The notes: a model not told the origin generated them from the letters alone. 6,667 nucleotides of DNA from JBBSEZ01 sp038239195 (GCA_038239195.1 JBBSEZ010000508.1:1-6667), one strand, 5' to 3'; numbered from the stretch's first letter, positions 1 through 5,070 are shown. Made by a program: numbers and translations.

Positions 1-227
1 GACGAGCCTTGCTCGTTCAGGGGCCCGTGCCTCGCCGAGCGCCAAGTGGACAAACGATCAGAATAAACTCTCCGCCCAGTCTCAAATGGCCAAATCGAAG
101 GACACAGCCGTGAGTTGCACCTTCCGAGCTGCTGCCCCGCCATAACGAGATTCCCTGCTGCCTACACCCATCGCGACACACCGGCCAAGCATCGATCACG
201 CCGCCTGGGAGAGCGCCTCATGCCTGG
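1..227. other. 227 bases at the left edge with no supported gene
   Basis: Less GC-rich than the right part of the window. A third attC-like site would be expected downstream of the 91-residue gene, but I find no long inverted repeat. The outermost bases hold a small perfect hairpin, ACGAGC-CTT-GCTCGT (2-16), next to GAACG on the minus strand, which might be the edge of such a site cut by the window end. A minus-strand frame of 60 codons (17-199, GTG start, no ribosome binding site) is not convincing. Confidence 0.4.
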
Positions 228-503
228 TCAGCCCAGAGATGCTGGCCCCGTGAATTGCATCCAAAGGATGAACCCGGTCATACCCAATTGCAGTATCAAG
301 ATCAACACAGCGGCCACCTTATTACCGATCCCCCAGACTTGGAGGTTCCCTTGCTGGTCATAGCCGTTTTTGTAGACGTCGCCAGTCAATGCGATGACAC
401 ACAGTGCGATGATCACCGGCGAACAACCCAGCGCCAACAAGAAGACCAGGGCACCGGGTTCTCGACGATACCACGGCACTTCTTCATACGTTTTGTACTT
501 CAT
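228..503 (-). CDS. Small membrane protein with two predicted helices, cassette-borne
   Basis: 91 residues from the ATG at 503. The frame extends to 587 but the extension runs through the attC-like stem and is not credible. The N-terminus is polar and aromatic (MKYKTYEEVPWYRREP), followed by a hydrophobic helix at ~18-40 (ALVFLLALGCSPVIIALCVIAL), a polar connecting segment TGDVYKNGYDQQGNLQVWG (~40-58), and a second helix at ~62-82. Both ends are probably on the same side of the membrane. I recall similar LTGDVY-type small membrane proteins as a recurrent planctomycete group but cannot name a family or function. The ribosome binding site is weak (GGTAGG, 3-4 bases before the start). It begins 19 bases after the last box of attC-like site 2. 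Its base composition is visibly less GC-rich than the housekeeping genes, as expected for an acquired cassette. Confidence 0.65.
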   Translation of the reverse strand: MKYKTYEEVPWYRREPGALVFLLALGCSPVIIALCVIALTGDVYKNGYDQQGNLQVWGIGNKVAAVLILILQLGMTGFILWMQFTGPASLG

Positions 504-522
504 AGGCCTACCATTTCTGGAA

Positions 523-620
523 CTCGAACGTTCAAGTTCACCTGCCCGGCGGGCACAAGTGAGCGATGAAATGGAAAAAACCCACATGCCCGCCGGGTCA
601 GGTGCAGCGACGGGTTAGGC
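523..620 (-). repeat. attC-like integron recombination site 2 (98 bp)
   Basis: On the minus strand it opens with GCCTAAC (620-614), a perfect RYYYAAC box, continues CCGTCGCTGCACCTGAC, then forms a long stem from arms 587-604 and 539-555. The arms match perfectly except for one unpaired A (complement of base 598), like the extrahelical base typical of attC sites. The loop is 31 bases. After the second arm comes AACTTGAAC and then GTTCGAG (529-523) at the place of the GTTRRRY box, with two deviations from consensus. The opening box is the exact complement of the GTTAGGC box at 1262-1256 on the other side of the 189-residue gene. I recall this sequence type as a common intergenic repeat in planctomycetes. 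Recombination has not been shown for it. Confidence 0.6.
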
Positions 621-669
621 GCAACTGCTTCACCCGTTGGGTGTGGTCCCGTCTCGCCGACGCACCGGC

Positions 670-1239
670 TCATCCCGGTCGCATCACCACGCCGGTCTGC
701 TTCGACGCCGCGGACGAGCAGATGACCGAGATGCGGCACTCCTCCTCACCCCGAATGGCCAGTTCCACGCTGACCATCCCGACACACGCCCCGTCGCCCG
801 TTTCACAGCGGAATAGCCAGTGGTCATAGCTCGGGTTGCCGCCGCCGTACAGGGAGGTGCCGCCCGCCCGCACCAGCCGGTAGCCCGTCGCTTGGGCCCG
901 CCGCTCCAGGCGGCTCACGACCCCTCCGAGCAGGGCCTCCCGGTCGGTCCTCCCGGACCACCGGGCTTGACCCTCCAGGGATGGAATTTCCATCAACCGG
1001 AGGGTTTGGGGAGTGATGTGCTGATCACGTCCTCGCTGGTCGTCGAAGGGCAGGCGGTAGTAGGTGGCCTTGTGCGGCTTGCTGGAGTCAATGATCTCTC
1101 CCAGGCGCAGCTCATCCAAGAAGGGGATCATGGTCGGCGGAGCCGGGGCCAGGCCGAGCAACTTCGTTCCGGCCCAGCCGCCTGCGAGGCCGAACGCGAA
1201 GCTGGCCGCCGTGAGCGCGATGATGCGACGCCTCGTCAT
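670..1239 (-). CDS. N-terminally anchored or secreted protein of unknown function, cassette-borne
   Basis: 189 residues; I do not recognise the family. MTRRR is followed by a hydrophobic stretch (residues ~6-29, IIALTAASFAFGLAGGWAG) that is either a signal anchor or a signal peptide, so the rest (30-189) is probably outside the cytoplasm. The C-terminal part carries four cysteines (145, 152, 168, 174) in RCETGDGACVG and EECRISVICSS, which could form two disulfides and support an extracytoplasmic place. YDHWLFRCETG (138-148) and the alternating strands after it suggest a small beta-rich domain. Start: ATG five bases after AAGGGG. The gene sits between a GTTAGGC box just upstream and a GCCTAAC box 49 bases after its stop, the layout of an integron gene cassette. 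Cassette genes are often orphans, so lack of recognition is expected. Confidence 0.72.
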   Translation of the reverse strand: MTRRRIIALTAASFAFGLAGGWAGTKLLGLAPAPPTMIPFLDELRLGEIIDSSKPHKATYYRLPFDDQRGRDQHITPQTLRLMEIPSLEGQARWSGRTDREALLGGVVSRLERRAQATGYRLVRAGGTSLYGGGNPSYDHWLFRCETGDGACVGMVSVELAIRGEEECRISVICSSAASKQTGVVMRPG

Positions 1240-1255
1240 TTGTCCCCTTCCTGCC

Positions 1256-1356
1256 GCCTAACGCAATGGAATCTATGCTGCGTGGTCCGCGCGGAGAGAC
1301 CGTGTCCTTGCCGAAGCCGTGCCTCGCGGACCACGCAGCATGGATTCTGGTTGAAC
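1256..1356 (-). repeat. attC-like integron recombination site 1 (101 bp)
   Basis: Two 23-base arms (1269-1291 and 1325-1347) are inverted copies with a single mismatch and enclose 33 bases. On the minus strand the structure ends with the box GTTAGGC (1262-1256), a perfect match to the attC core GTTRRRY and preceded by GC as in many known sites. It begins near GTTCAAC (1356-1350), which fits RYYYAAC, but that box lies only two bases from the stem, so the outer left box is uncertain. The 189-residue gene starts 16 bases after the GTTAGGC box. No gene for an upstream cassette is visible before this site. A plain hairpin or miniature element is the alternative. Confidence 0.5.
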
Positions 1357-1418
1357 TTGCCCGCCTGGTGGGCCTCTCCCCTGGGGGCATTCAATCCAGC
1401 CTCCCGACTCTCCCCCCG

Positions 1419-1447
1419 ATGCTACCCAACGCCGGGCCCTGCCGCAA
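1419..1447 (-). promoter_or_regulatory. Candidate promoter reading into the cassette-like genes
   Basis: On the minus strand TTGCGG (1447-1442), 17 bases, TAGCAT (1424-1419). The -10 box and its flanks (GTAGCATCG) equal those of the esterase promoter at 6613-6605, with the same spacing. It points at the first attC-like hairpin and the 189-residue gene, a place comparable to a cassette promoter ahead of an integron array. The transcript would carry the hairpin of 1269-1347 in a leader of about 170 bases. Confidence 0.4.
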
Positions 1448-1599
1448 GCACTTTCCGCCCGCCCAAGCCCCGCACCGGCGCGGCGCTTTTACCTCTCTGC
1501 TGCCACCCTGTGGTGCTGGCAGTCGCCGCTTCGGCTCCCGCCTCTGCGACCGTCGCTTGGGCGAAGGGGCTACGTTGTCCCGCAGGCTTCGCACCCCGT

Positions 1600-1624
1600 T
1601 GGCGACGGTTTGACCCCGTCGCCA
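1600..1624 (-). terminator. Perfect 9-base-pair hairpin downstream of the recombinase
   Basis: TGGCGACGG (1600-1608) and CCGTCGCCA (1616-1624) pair perfectly around a 7-base loop, 66 bases after the recombinase stop. The stem is strong enough for a transcription stop, but no T-tract follows on either strand, so it may equally be an accidental or protein-binding palindrome. Confidence 0.3.
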
Positions 1625-1689
1625 GCGACGAACGCAGACCTGCTCGGAGAGGAAGCGTGAGGGTTGATGGGATGACGACGCGCAGGAAG

Positions 1690-2415
1690 CTACTCGCCGC
1701 GGCCGTTCCACGCTTTGCCGTGCGCGGAGGGGACGCCTTCCTCGTTCAGTCGCTTCGCGAGGGTAAAGCTCCCGTAGCCTTCCCGCGCCAGCCGGAAGAT
1801 GCGTTTCACCAGCGCCACGGCATCGGGCTTCTCGACGAACTTCGTCTTTTCTTCGGACAACTGGAGCCAGAACGGGCACTTGCTGGTCAGTTTCCGCAGG
1901 GCGATGTTGGCCCGCTTGGCGCTCCACGCAGCGCCGCACCGCTCGCTCTTCATGGCGATCTCGCCGTGCCCGCGCGACAGCTCCAGCATTATCATCATGA
2001 CGTGCATGGTGTCAGATTTGTCGGCAAACACCATCTCGGCGGGCTTGAGTTGGACGATGCGCACGCCCGCCTGCAACAGGTTCAGGACGAGGAGCAAGGC
2101 GGGCTGGATGTGTTCGCGTGACAGGCGGTCGAGGTTCTCGATGACAAGGTAGGAGCCGCGCGGCACCTTGTCCGTCTCGACCAACTTGAGGAACGCGACG
2201 AGCGCGTGCCGGTCGGGGTTCTTGCGGTGTGCTCCGAGGTAAGCCGACTTTCCCAGGTCGCGAAACGTGGTGGACGTGTCGAGCCGGGCACCGTTTCGCA
2301 CGCACCAATCGGCGGCGGCGTCGGTCTGCCGGCGGAGGCTGTCACCTTTGAGTTGCTCGGGGGTGGAGAATCTGATGTAAGAGAAGGCGGCGGGTTGCGA
2401 GACGGGCTTGGTCAC
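1690..2415 (-). CDS. Serine recombinase, C-terminally truncated
   Basis: A 241-residue member of the resolvase/invertase serine recombinases, of the type that also has a 'recombinase' DNA-binding domain. Residues 10-145 form the catalytic domain: YIRFST (13-18) with nucleophile Ser17 and Arg15, GDSLRRQ (24-30), and ENLDRLSRE (93-101) with Arg97 and Arg100 matching the DRLxR catalytic motif. Residues ~145-180 carry the long linking helix, and ~190-230 start the recombinase domain (PDAVALVKRIFRLAREGYG, LAKRLNEEGVP). It stops at KAWNGRGE, just where large serine recombinases continue with a further helix and a zinc-ribbon region, and none of the three downstream frames resembles a continuation. 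It could cut DNA but probably cannot recognise its normal site. Start: GTG with AAAGGGAG 7 bases upstream. It lies directly beside the broken redoxin gene, so it may be the remnant of an inserted element. Confidence 0.8.
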   Translation of the reverse strand: MTKPVSQPAAFSYIRFSTPEQLKGDSLRRQTDAAADWCVRNGARLDTSTTFRDLGKSAYLGAHRKNPDRHALVAFLKLVETDKVPRGSYLVIENLDRLSREHIQPALLLVLNLLQAGVRIVQLKPAEMVFADKSDTMHVMMIMLELSRGHGEIAMKSERCGAAWSAKRANIALRKLTSKCPFWLQLSEEKTKFVEKPDAVALVKRIFRLAREGYGSFTLAKRLNEEGVPSAHGKAWNGRGE

Positions 2416-2485
2416 GATGGGGCTCCCTTTGAAGAAAGGGGGACACCCATCATTTCAGGGGCCAGGGTGCAATAGTCAATAACGT
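2415..2485. mobile_element. Probable junction of a mobile element or rearrangement with the redoxin gene
   Basis: Redoxin coding sequence is recognisable up to GACGAC (2486-2491). From 2485 downwards the DNA becomes AT-richer for some 15 bases, the protein similarity ends in mid-domain, and the recombinase gene begins 70 bases on. I see no terminal inverted repeat or target duplication here, which fits a serine-recombinase element or a deletion better than a DDE-transposase insertion sequence. The other junction is not identified and may lie left of the window. Confidence 0.4.
2423..2442 (-). promoter_or_regulatory. Hairpin covering the ribosome binding site of the recombinase
   Basis: CCCTTT and AAAGGG (6 pairs, extendable by a G-T wobble and one G-C pair) enclose the loop CTTC. 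On the minus strand the 3' arm AAAGGGAG is also the ribosome binding site of the GTG start at 2415, seven bases away. Folding would hide the site and lower translation. No upstream promoter is clear; TTGACT at about 2478-2473 is the best -35-like string but has no good -10 partner. Confidence 0.35.
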
Positions 2486-2707
2486 GACGACGTTCTTCTT
2501 TCCCTTGAAGTCGGCCAGGCTCAACGTCTTGGCGCCCTTCTTGTCGGGCAGGGCCGTCTCGATGCTGGTGGCGGGCAACTCGATCGGCGGGGCCGGCTTG
2601 CCGACCGCGACCCTGGCGGGCGCGTCTTTCTCGGCGGCGGGGCTGGCCCCGGTGAAGGCGAACAGCGCGGCGACTGCGGCGGCGGCGAACGAGCGGAGCA
2701 GGGTCCT
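2450..2707 (-). pseudogene. Truncated redoxin (peroxiredoxin/TlpA-like) gene, start codon degraded
   Basis: Only the N-terminal part of an exported thioredoxin-fold protein remains. A strong AAGGAG (2722-2717) is followed 9 bases later by AGG ACC CTG CTC (from 2707), where ATG would be expected, so a T-to-G change seems to have removed the start; the only earlier start in frame is a TTG at 2848 without a ribosome binding site. The frame then encodes a signal peptide (LLRSFAAAAVAALFAFTGASPA) and a redoxin start, VGKPAPPIEL, then LSLADFKGKKNVV. In intact family members this strand leads directly to the active-site cysteine. Here the frame turns into unrelated LLTIAPWPLK and stops. The break coincides with a change to AT-richer DNA at about 2485 and precedes a recombinase gene. 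The missing C-terminal half is not elsewhere in the window. Probably non-functional. Confidence 0.65.
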
Positions 2708-2756
2708 GGTGGACGTCTCCTTGTGAAGAGGGGCGAAAACCTTGAGCGGGGGCTTG

Positions 2757-2894
2757 GGCGGCGAGGGGTGCTGCCAGCGGGAGTGGCACAGCGAACGCCG
2801 CGCCGCAGGCCACGCAGGCAGCCTACCGGCCGGCGAGGGGGCTGTCAAATTCCAACAAGCGCGAGCAACAGGGGCAGGTGACGTCGAGGGCCAT
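2757..2894 (-). pseudogene. Mini zinc-ribbon gene with an in-frame TAG between its two CxxC knuckles
   Basis: The frame from the ATG at 2894 reads MALDVTCPCCSRLLEFDSPLAGR (23 residues) and then meets TAG at 2825-2823. The same frame goes straight on with AACVACGAAFAVP. Without the stop this is a compact zinc ribbon, CPCC about 20 residues before CVAC with an LAGR turn between, a shape common in small planctomycete proteins. A single CAG-to-TAG change would explain it. The second half then runs into low-complexity PLAAPLAA sequence and overlaps the redoxin fragment, so the original end is unclear and the left boundary given is approximate. A GGAG motif lies 9 bases before the ATG. Alternatives are a sequencing error or a 23-residue peptide ending at the TAG. 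It sits beside another damaged gene, which favours decay. Confidence 0.5.
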
Positions 2895-2929
2895 CTCCGT
2901 TGTCTCCGCCTGAGCCGCTTGCCTTTTGG

Positions 2930-2948
2930 GAGCGCGCGACCGGCGCTC
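2930..2948 (-). terminator. Short GC-rich hairpin after the larE pair
   Basis: GAGCGC and GCGCTC (2930-2935 and 2943-2948) form a 6-base-pair stem with a 7-base loop, starting 7 bases after the stop of the 97-residue gene. There is no T-tract after it, so intrinsic termination is doubtful. It is listed because it is the only terminator-like structure at the end of this transcription unit. Confidence 0.2.
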
Positions 2949-2954
2949 GCAACC

Positions 2955-3248
2955 TCAGCGCGGCTGCGGCTTCTCCCATTTCGGGTCGTAGTCGAGCGAA
3001 AAGATCTGCTGGATTTGCTCCGCCCGTCCCCCGCTCTGGTCGTGCAGCACCTCCAGCGCGCTGGCGATTTTCTTCAGCCGTGGGTCGCCATCGACCTGGG
3101 CAGCGCCCGCCCCTCGCCCCACCCGGTCGAGGAACGCGGCGAGGTCGAGGATGCGGGCACGCGCCTCGAAGAAGTAGGCGTCCAGCGCGGTGCGCGAGGG
3201 CAAAGGGGCCAGGTTCACGCGGCCTTGCTCTGTCGTGTCGTCGGTCAT
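2955..3248 (-). CDS. Conserved-looking 97-residue protein of unknown function, coupled to larE
   Basis: I do not recognise a named family. The ATG at 3248 overlaps the larE TGA by four bases (ATGA), which sets the start; a longer reading of the frame to 3608 would lie inside larE and is a shadow. The product is soluble, with no signal peptide, membrane segment or cysteine. Residues ~20-45 (LDAYFFEARARILDLAAFLDR) and ~55-70 (PRLKKIASALEVL) read as amphipathic helices, and the C-terminus (IQQIFSLDYDPKWEKP) is rich in aromatics. I recall similar short proteins in planctomycete genomes but cannot verify it. Tight coupling to larE suggests a partner, chaperone or regulator role, but position is the only evidence. 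It is the last intact gene before the decay zone. Confidence 0.75.
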   Translation of the reverse strand: MTDDTTEQGRVNLAPLPSRTALDAYFFEARARILDLAAFLDRVGRGAGAAQVDGDPRLKKIASALEVLHDQSGGRAEQIQQIFSLDYDPKWEKPQPR

Positions 3249-4117
3249 CGTGGTGCGTCCGCGGTATAGAGCTTTCTGGTGTCCAGATTCACGAGCACGT
3301 TCAAGCTGCCCGACCGGAAGCCTTCCAGGTCGAGCGTCACAAAGCGAAACCCCAGCTCCTCGAAGCGCTCCAGCAGAGGCCCGCGCACCTCGGACGAGGC
3401 CAGGCGCGCCAGTTCCGCCGCCGGCACTTCGATGCGGGCCAACTCCCCTTCGTGCAGCCGTACCCGGCACTCGCGCAGGCCGAGGGCCCGCAGGTGGAGC
3501 TCCGCCGCCTCGACGCGCGCCGTGCGCTCGCGCGTCACCTCCACCCCCGGCGCCAGCCGGCTCGACAGGCAGGGCGACGCCGGCTTGTCCCAGGTCGGCA
3601 GGCCCCACGCTTTCGCCAGGGCGCGCACGTCCACCTTGCGAAAGCCCGCCTCCTGGAGTGGGTGGCGAACGCGGTGCTCGGCGGCCGCCTTCAGGCCCGG
3701 CCGGTAGTCGCCCCGATCGTCGAGGTTGGCCCCGCTACAGATGATGGTCGCGCCCAGGCGCGGCAGCAACGCTTCGATCTGCTCGTACAGTTCGCTCTTG
3801 CAGAAGTAGCAGCGGGCCCCGTCGTTTTTCACGTAATCGGGGTCGGCGAACTCGTCCGTCGCGACGACCTCGTGCCGGATGCCAATGCGCGCGGCCAGGC
3901 GCCGGGCGTCCTCGATCTCGGCGCGCGCGACGCTCGGGCTGTCGGCGGTGATGGCCACGGCGCGGTCGCCGAGGGCGAAGTGAGCGGCCTGGGCGACGAC
4001 GGTGCTGTCGATCCCGCCGCTGAAGGCGACGGCACATCCGCCCAACTCGCGCAGGACCGCCAGCAAGCGCTCGGCCTGTACGGCAAGCTCTGGCGGTAGA
4101 CTGGCGAGAGAAGGCAT
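3245..4117 (-). CDS. larE: ATP-dependent sacrificial sulfur transferase LarE
   Basis: A 290-residue PP-loop enzyme. In the known family LarE adenylates pyridinium-3,5-biscarboxylate mononucleotide and converts its carboxylates to thiocarboxylates, which then bind nickel to give the pincer cofactor of lactate racemase and related enzymes. The PP-loop SGGIDST (33-39) is complete. RCYFCK (102-107) gives Cys103 and Cys106, and SPCLSSR (181-187) gives Cys183, in the region where the sacrificial cysteine lies in the lactobacillus enzyme. Having all three cysteines resembles the LarE subgroup reported to carry a [4Fe-4S] cluster and to work catalytically rather than by self-sacrifice; that assignment is inference. 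ICSGANLDD (126-134) and WDKPASPC (176-183) are also family-like. Start: ATG 7 bases after TAGGAG. No larB, larC or racemase gene is adjacent. The stop overlaps the next gene by ATGA. Confidence 0.92.
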   Translation of the reverse strand: MPSLASLPPELAVQAERLLAVLRELGGCAVAFSGGIDSTVVAQAAHFALGDRAVAITADSPSVARAEIEDARRLAARIGIRHEVVATDEFADPDYVKNDGARCYFCKSELYEQIEALLPRLGATIICSGANLDDRGDYRPGLKAAAEHRVRHPLQEAGFRKVDVRALAKAWGLPTWDKPASPCLSSRLAPGVEVTRERTARVEAAELHLRALGLRECRVRLHEGELARIEVPAAELARLASSEVRGPLLERFEELGFRFVTLDLEGFRSGSLNVLVNLDTRKLYTADAPR

Positions 4118-4146
4118 GGCGCGGCTCCTACGGGGCGTCTCCTTCC

Positions 4147-4176
4147 ATCATATGGCATGGGCCCCGCACTCTACAA
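4147..4176 (-). promoter_or_regulatory. Candidate promoter of larE
   Basis: The 107-base gap between tyrA and larE holds TTGTAG (4176-4171), an 18-base spacer and TATGAT (4152-4147) on the minus strand. TATGAT matches the -10 consensus in five of six positions. Transcription would start near 4140, leaving a leader of about 22 bases that includes TAGGAG, 7 bases before the larE ATG. This suggests larE and its partner are transcribed separately from tyrA. Confidence 0.45.
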
Positions 4177-4224
4177 GCGCGCGAGGCCAGATCGTGGAGC
4201 AGGTCGGAGGTCGGCCTCACGATG

Positions 4225-5070
4225 CTATCCGCGCCCAAGGACGTCCCGCGCTCGCTTCCCCGCCTCCAGCAGCGCCGCCAGCGCTCTGCCGTCCCCGGTC
4301 AGCGCCTCCCGAAAGCACCGAAGCTGGTCCTCCAGGCGCGAAAGCGCGTCGAGCACGGCGGCCTCGTTGGCGCGGAAGATCGGCGCCCACACGGCGGGGG
4401 GCCCCGCGGCCAGCCTCGTCGTGTCGCGGAAGCCGCTGCCGGTCAGGCGTCGCCACTCGGGCGGCAGCGCCCCGGCCAGGGCCGAGGCGACGAGGTGCGG
4501 CAGGTGGCTGGTCAGCGCCAGGGCGCGATCGTGCTCCTCCGGGGCCATCGTCTCCACCTGCGCCCCCAGCGCTTCCCAGAAGGCGCTCGCCCGCTCCACG
4601 GCCTCGCGCTCGGTCGTGGGGCCGGGCGCGACGAGCACCAGTCGCCCGTCGAACAGATCGTCGCGGGCGTGTTCGGGGCCGTGCTTCTCCGACCCCGCCA
4701 GGGGGTGGGCGCCCACGAAGGCGAGGCCGGGGGGAAGGCGCCCGTCGAGGGCGCCCACGATCTGGGCCTTGGTGCTGCCGACGTCGGTGAGCAGCGCCCC
4801 CGGACGGCAGAACGGCGCCGCCGCCAGCACCAGCCCGGCGATCGCATCGACGGGCGCGCAAAAGACGACGACGTCGGCGTTCTCGACGGCGGCGCGAAGG
4901 TCCGGCGTGGCGTCGTCGAGGATGCCTGCTTCGTACGCGCTTTCCAGGTTCTTGGCGTTGGGGTCCGTGCCGACGATCTGGGCGGCGACGTTCCGGCGTC
5001 GTGCGGCAAGGGCGACGGAGCCGCCCAGCAGCCCGACGCCCACCACGGTCAGGGTGCGGATGGGGCTCAT
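4225..5070 (-). CDS. tyrA: Prephenate dehydrogenase (TyrA family)
   Basis: Cytosolic enzyme of tyrosine synthesis: prephenate + NAD+ gives 4-hydroxyphenylpyruvate + CO2 + NADH. It has 281 residues, the usual size of a single-domain TyrA without a fused chorismate mutase or ACT domain. The N-terminal Rossmann fold shows GVGLLGGS (11-18) and an acidic residue at the end of strand two in GTDPN (Asp36), which favours NAD+ over NADP+. Family motifs follow in order: TDVGSTK (95-101), HPLAGSEKHG (122-131), SHLPH (188-192) and GFRDTTR (213-219); by family knowledge these hold the active-site Ser, His and Arg residues. The ATG at 5070 overlaps the esterase stop by four bases (ATGA), so translation is probably coupled. 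The pairing with an esterase has no obvious metabolic logic. Arogenate as substrate cannot be excluded. Confidence 0.93.
   Translation of the reverse strand: MSPIRTLTVVGVGLLGGSVALAARRRNVAAQIVGTDPNAKNLESAYEAGILDDATPDLRAAVENADVVVFCAPVDAIAGLVLAAAPFCRPGALLTDVGSTKAQIVGALDGRLPPGLAFVGAHPLAGSEKHGPEHARDDLFDGRLVLVAPGPTTEREAVERASAFWEALGAQVETMAPEEHDRALALTSHLPHLVASALAGALPPEWRRLTGSGFRDTTRLAAGPPAVWAPIFRANEAAVLDALSRLEDQLRCFREALTGDGRALAALLEAGKRARDVLGRG

Larger units (their letters stand above)
1348..1689. other. 342-base stretch without a recognisable gene, between recombinase and cassette-like region
   Basis: GC-rich, with open frames on both strands but none that reads like a real protein: the minus-strand frames give Arg/Pro-rich, low-complexity translations. 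It holds a hairpin (1600-1624), a promoter-like pair (1419-1447) and the outer end of the first attC-like site. I looked for the missing recombinase C-terminus and the missing redoxin half here and found neither. Confidence 0.5.

Noticed and set aside
17..199. Minus-strand frame of 60 codons at the left edge
   Set aside because: GTG start without a ribosome binding site, no recognisable motif, and irregular Cys/Arg-rich composition.
504..587. In-frame N-terminal extension of the 91-residue membrane protein
   Set aside because: It would translate part of the attC-like stem; the ATG at 503 fits the cassette layout.
1269..1347. The long hairpin as an intrinsic terminator or tRNA-like element
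   Set aside because: The stem is much longer than a terminator and no T-tract follows; there is no cloverleaf or anticodon arm.
1112..1390. Minus-strand frame of 92 codons with GGGAGG before its ATG
   Set aside because: It reads through the whole attC-like hairpin and into the 189-residue gene in another frame; the ribosome-binding-site match is probably accidental in this G-rich tract.
1424..1430. GTTGGGT box as the end of a third attC-like site
   Set aside because: It fits GTTRRRY, but I found no matching RYYYAAC box or inverted arm upstream on the minus strand, and it overlaps the promoter-like -10 box. Chance match.
820..2121. Long plus-strand open frame of 433 codons
   Set aside because: It is antisense to the recombinase and to the 189-residue gene, both of which have clear motifs or ribosome binding sites; the translation is Arg/Pro/Ala-rich with no recognisable domain. 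It is a GC-rich shadow.
2900..4099. Long plus-strand open frame of 399 codons over larE
   Set aside because: Antisense to the well-supported larE; composition is typical of a GC shadow.
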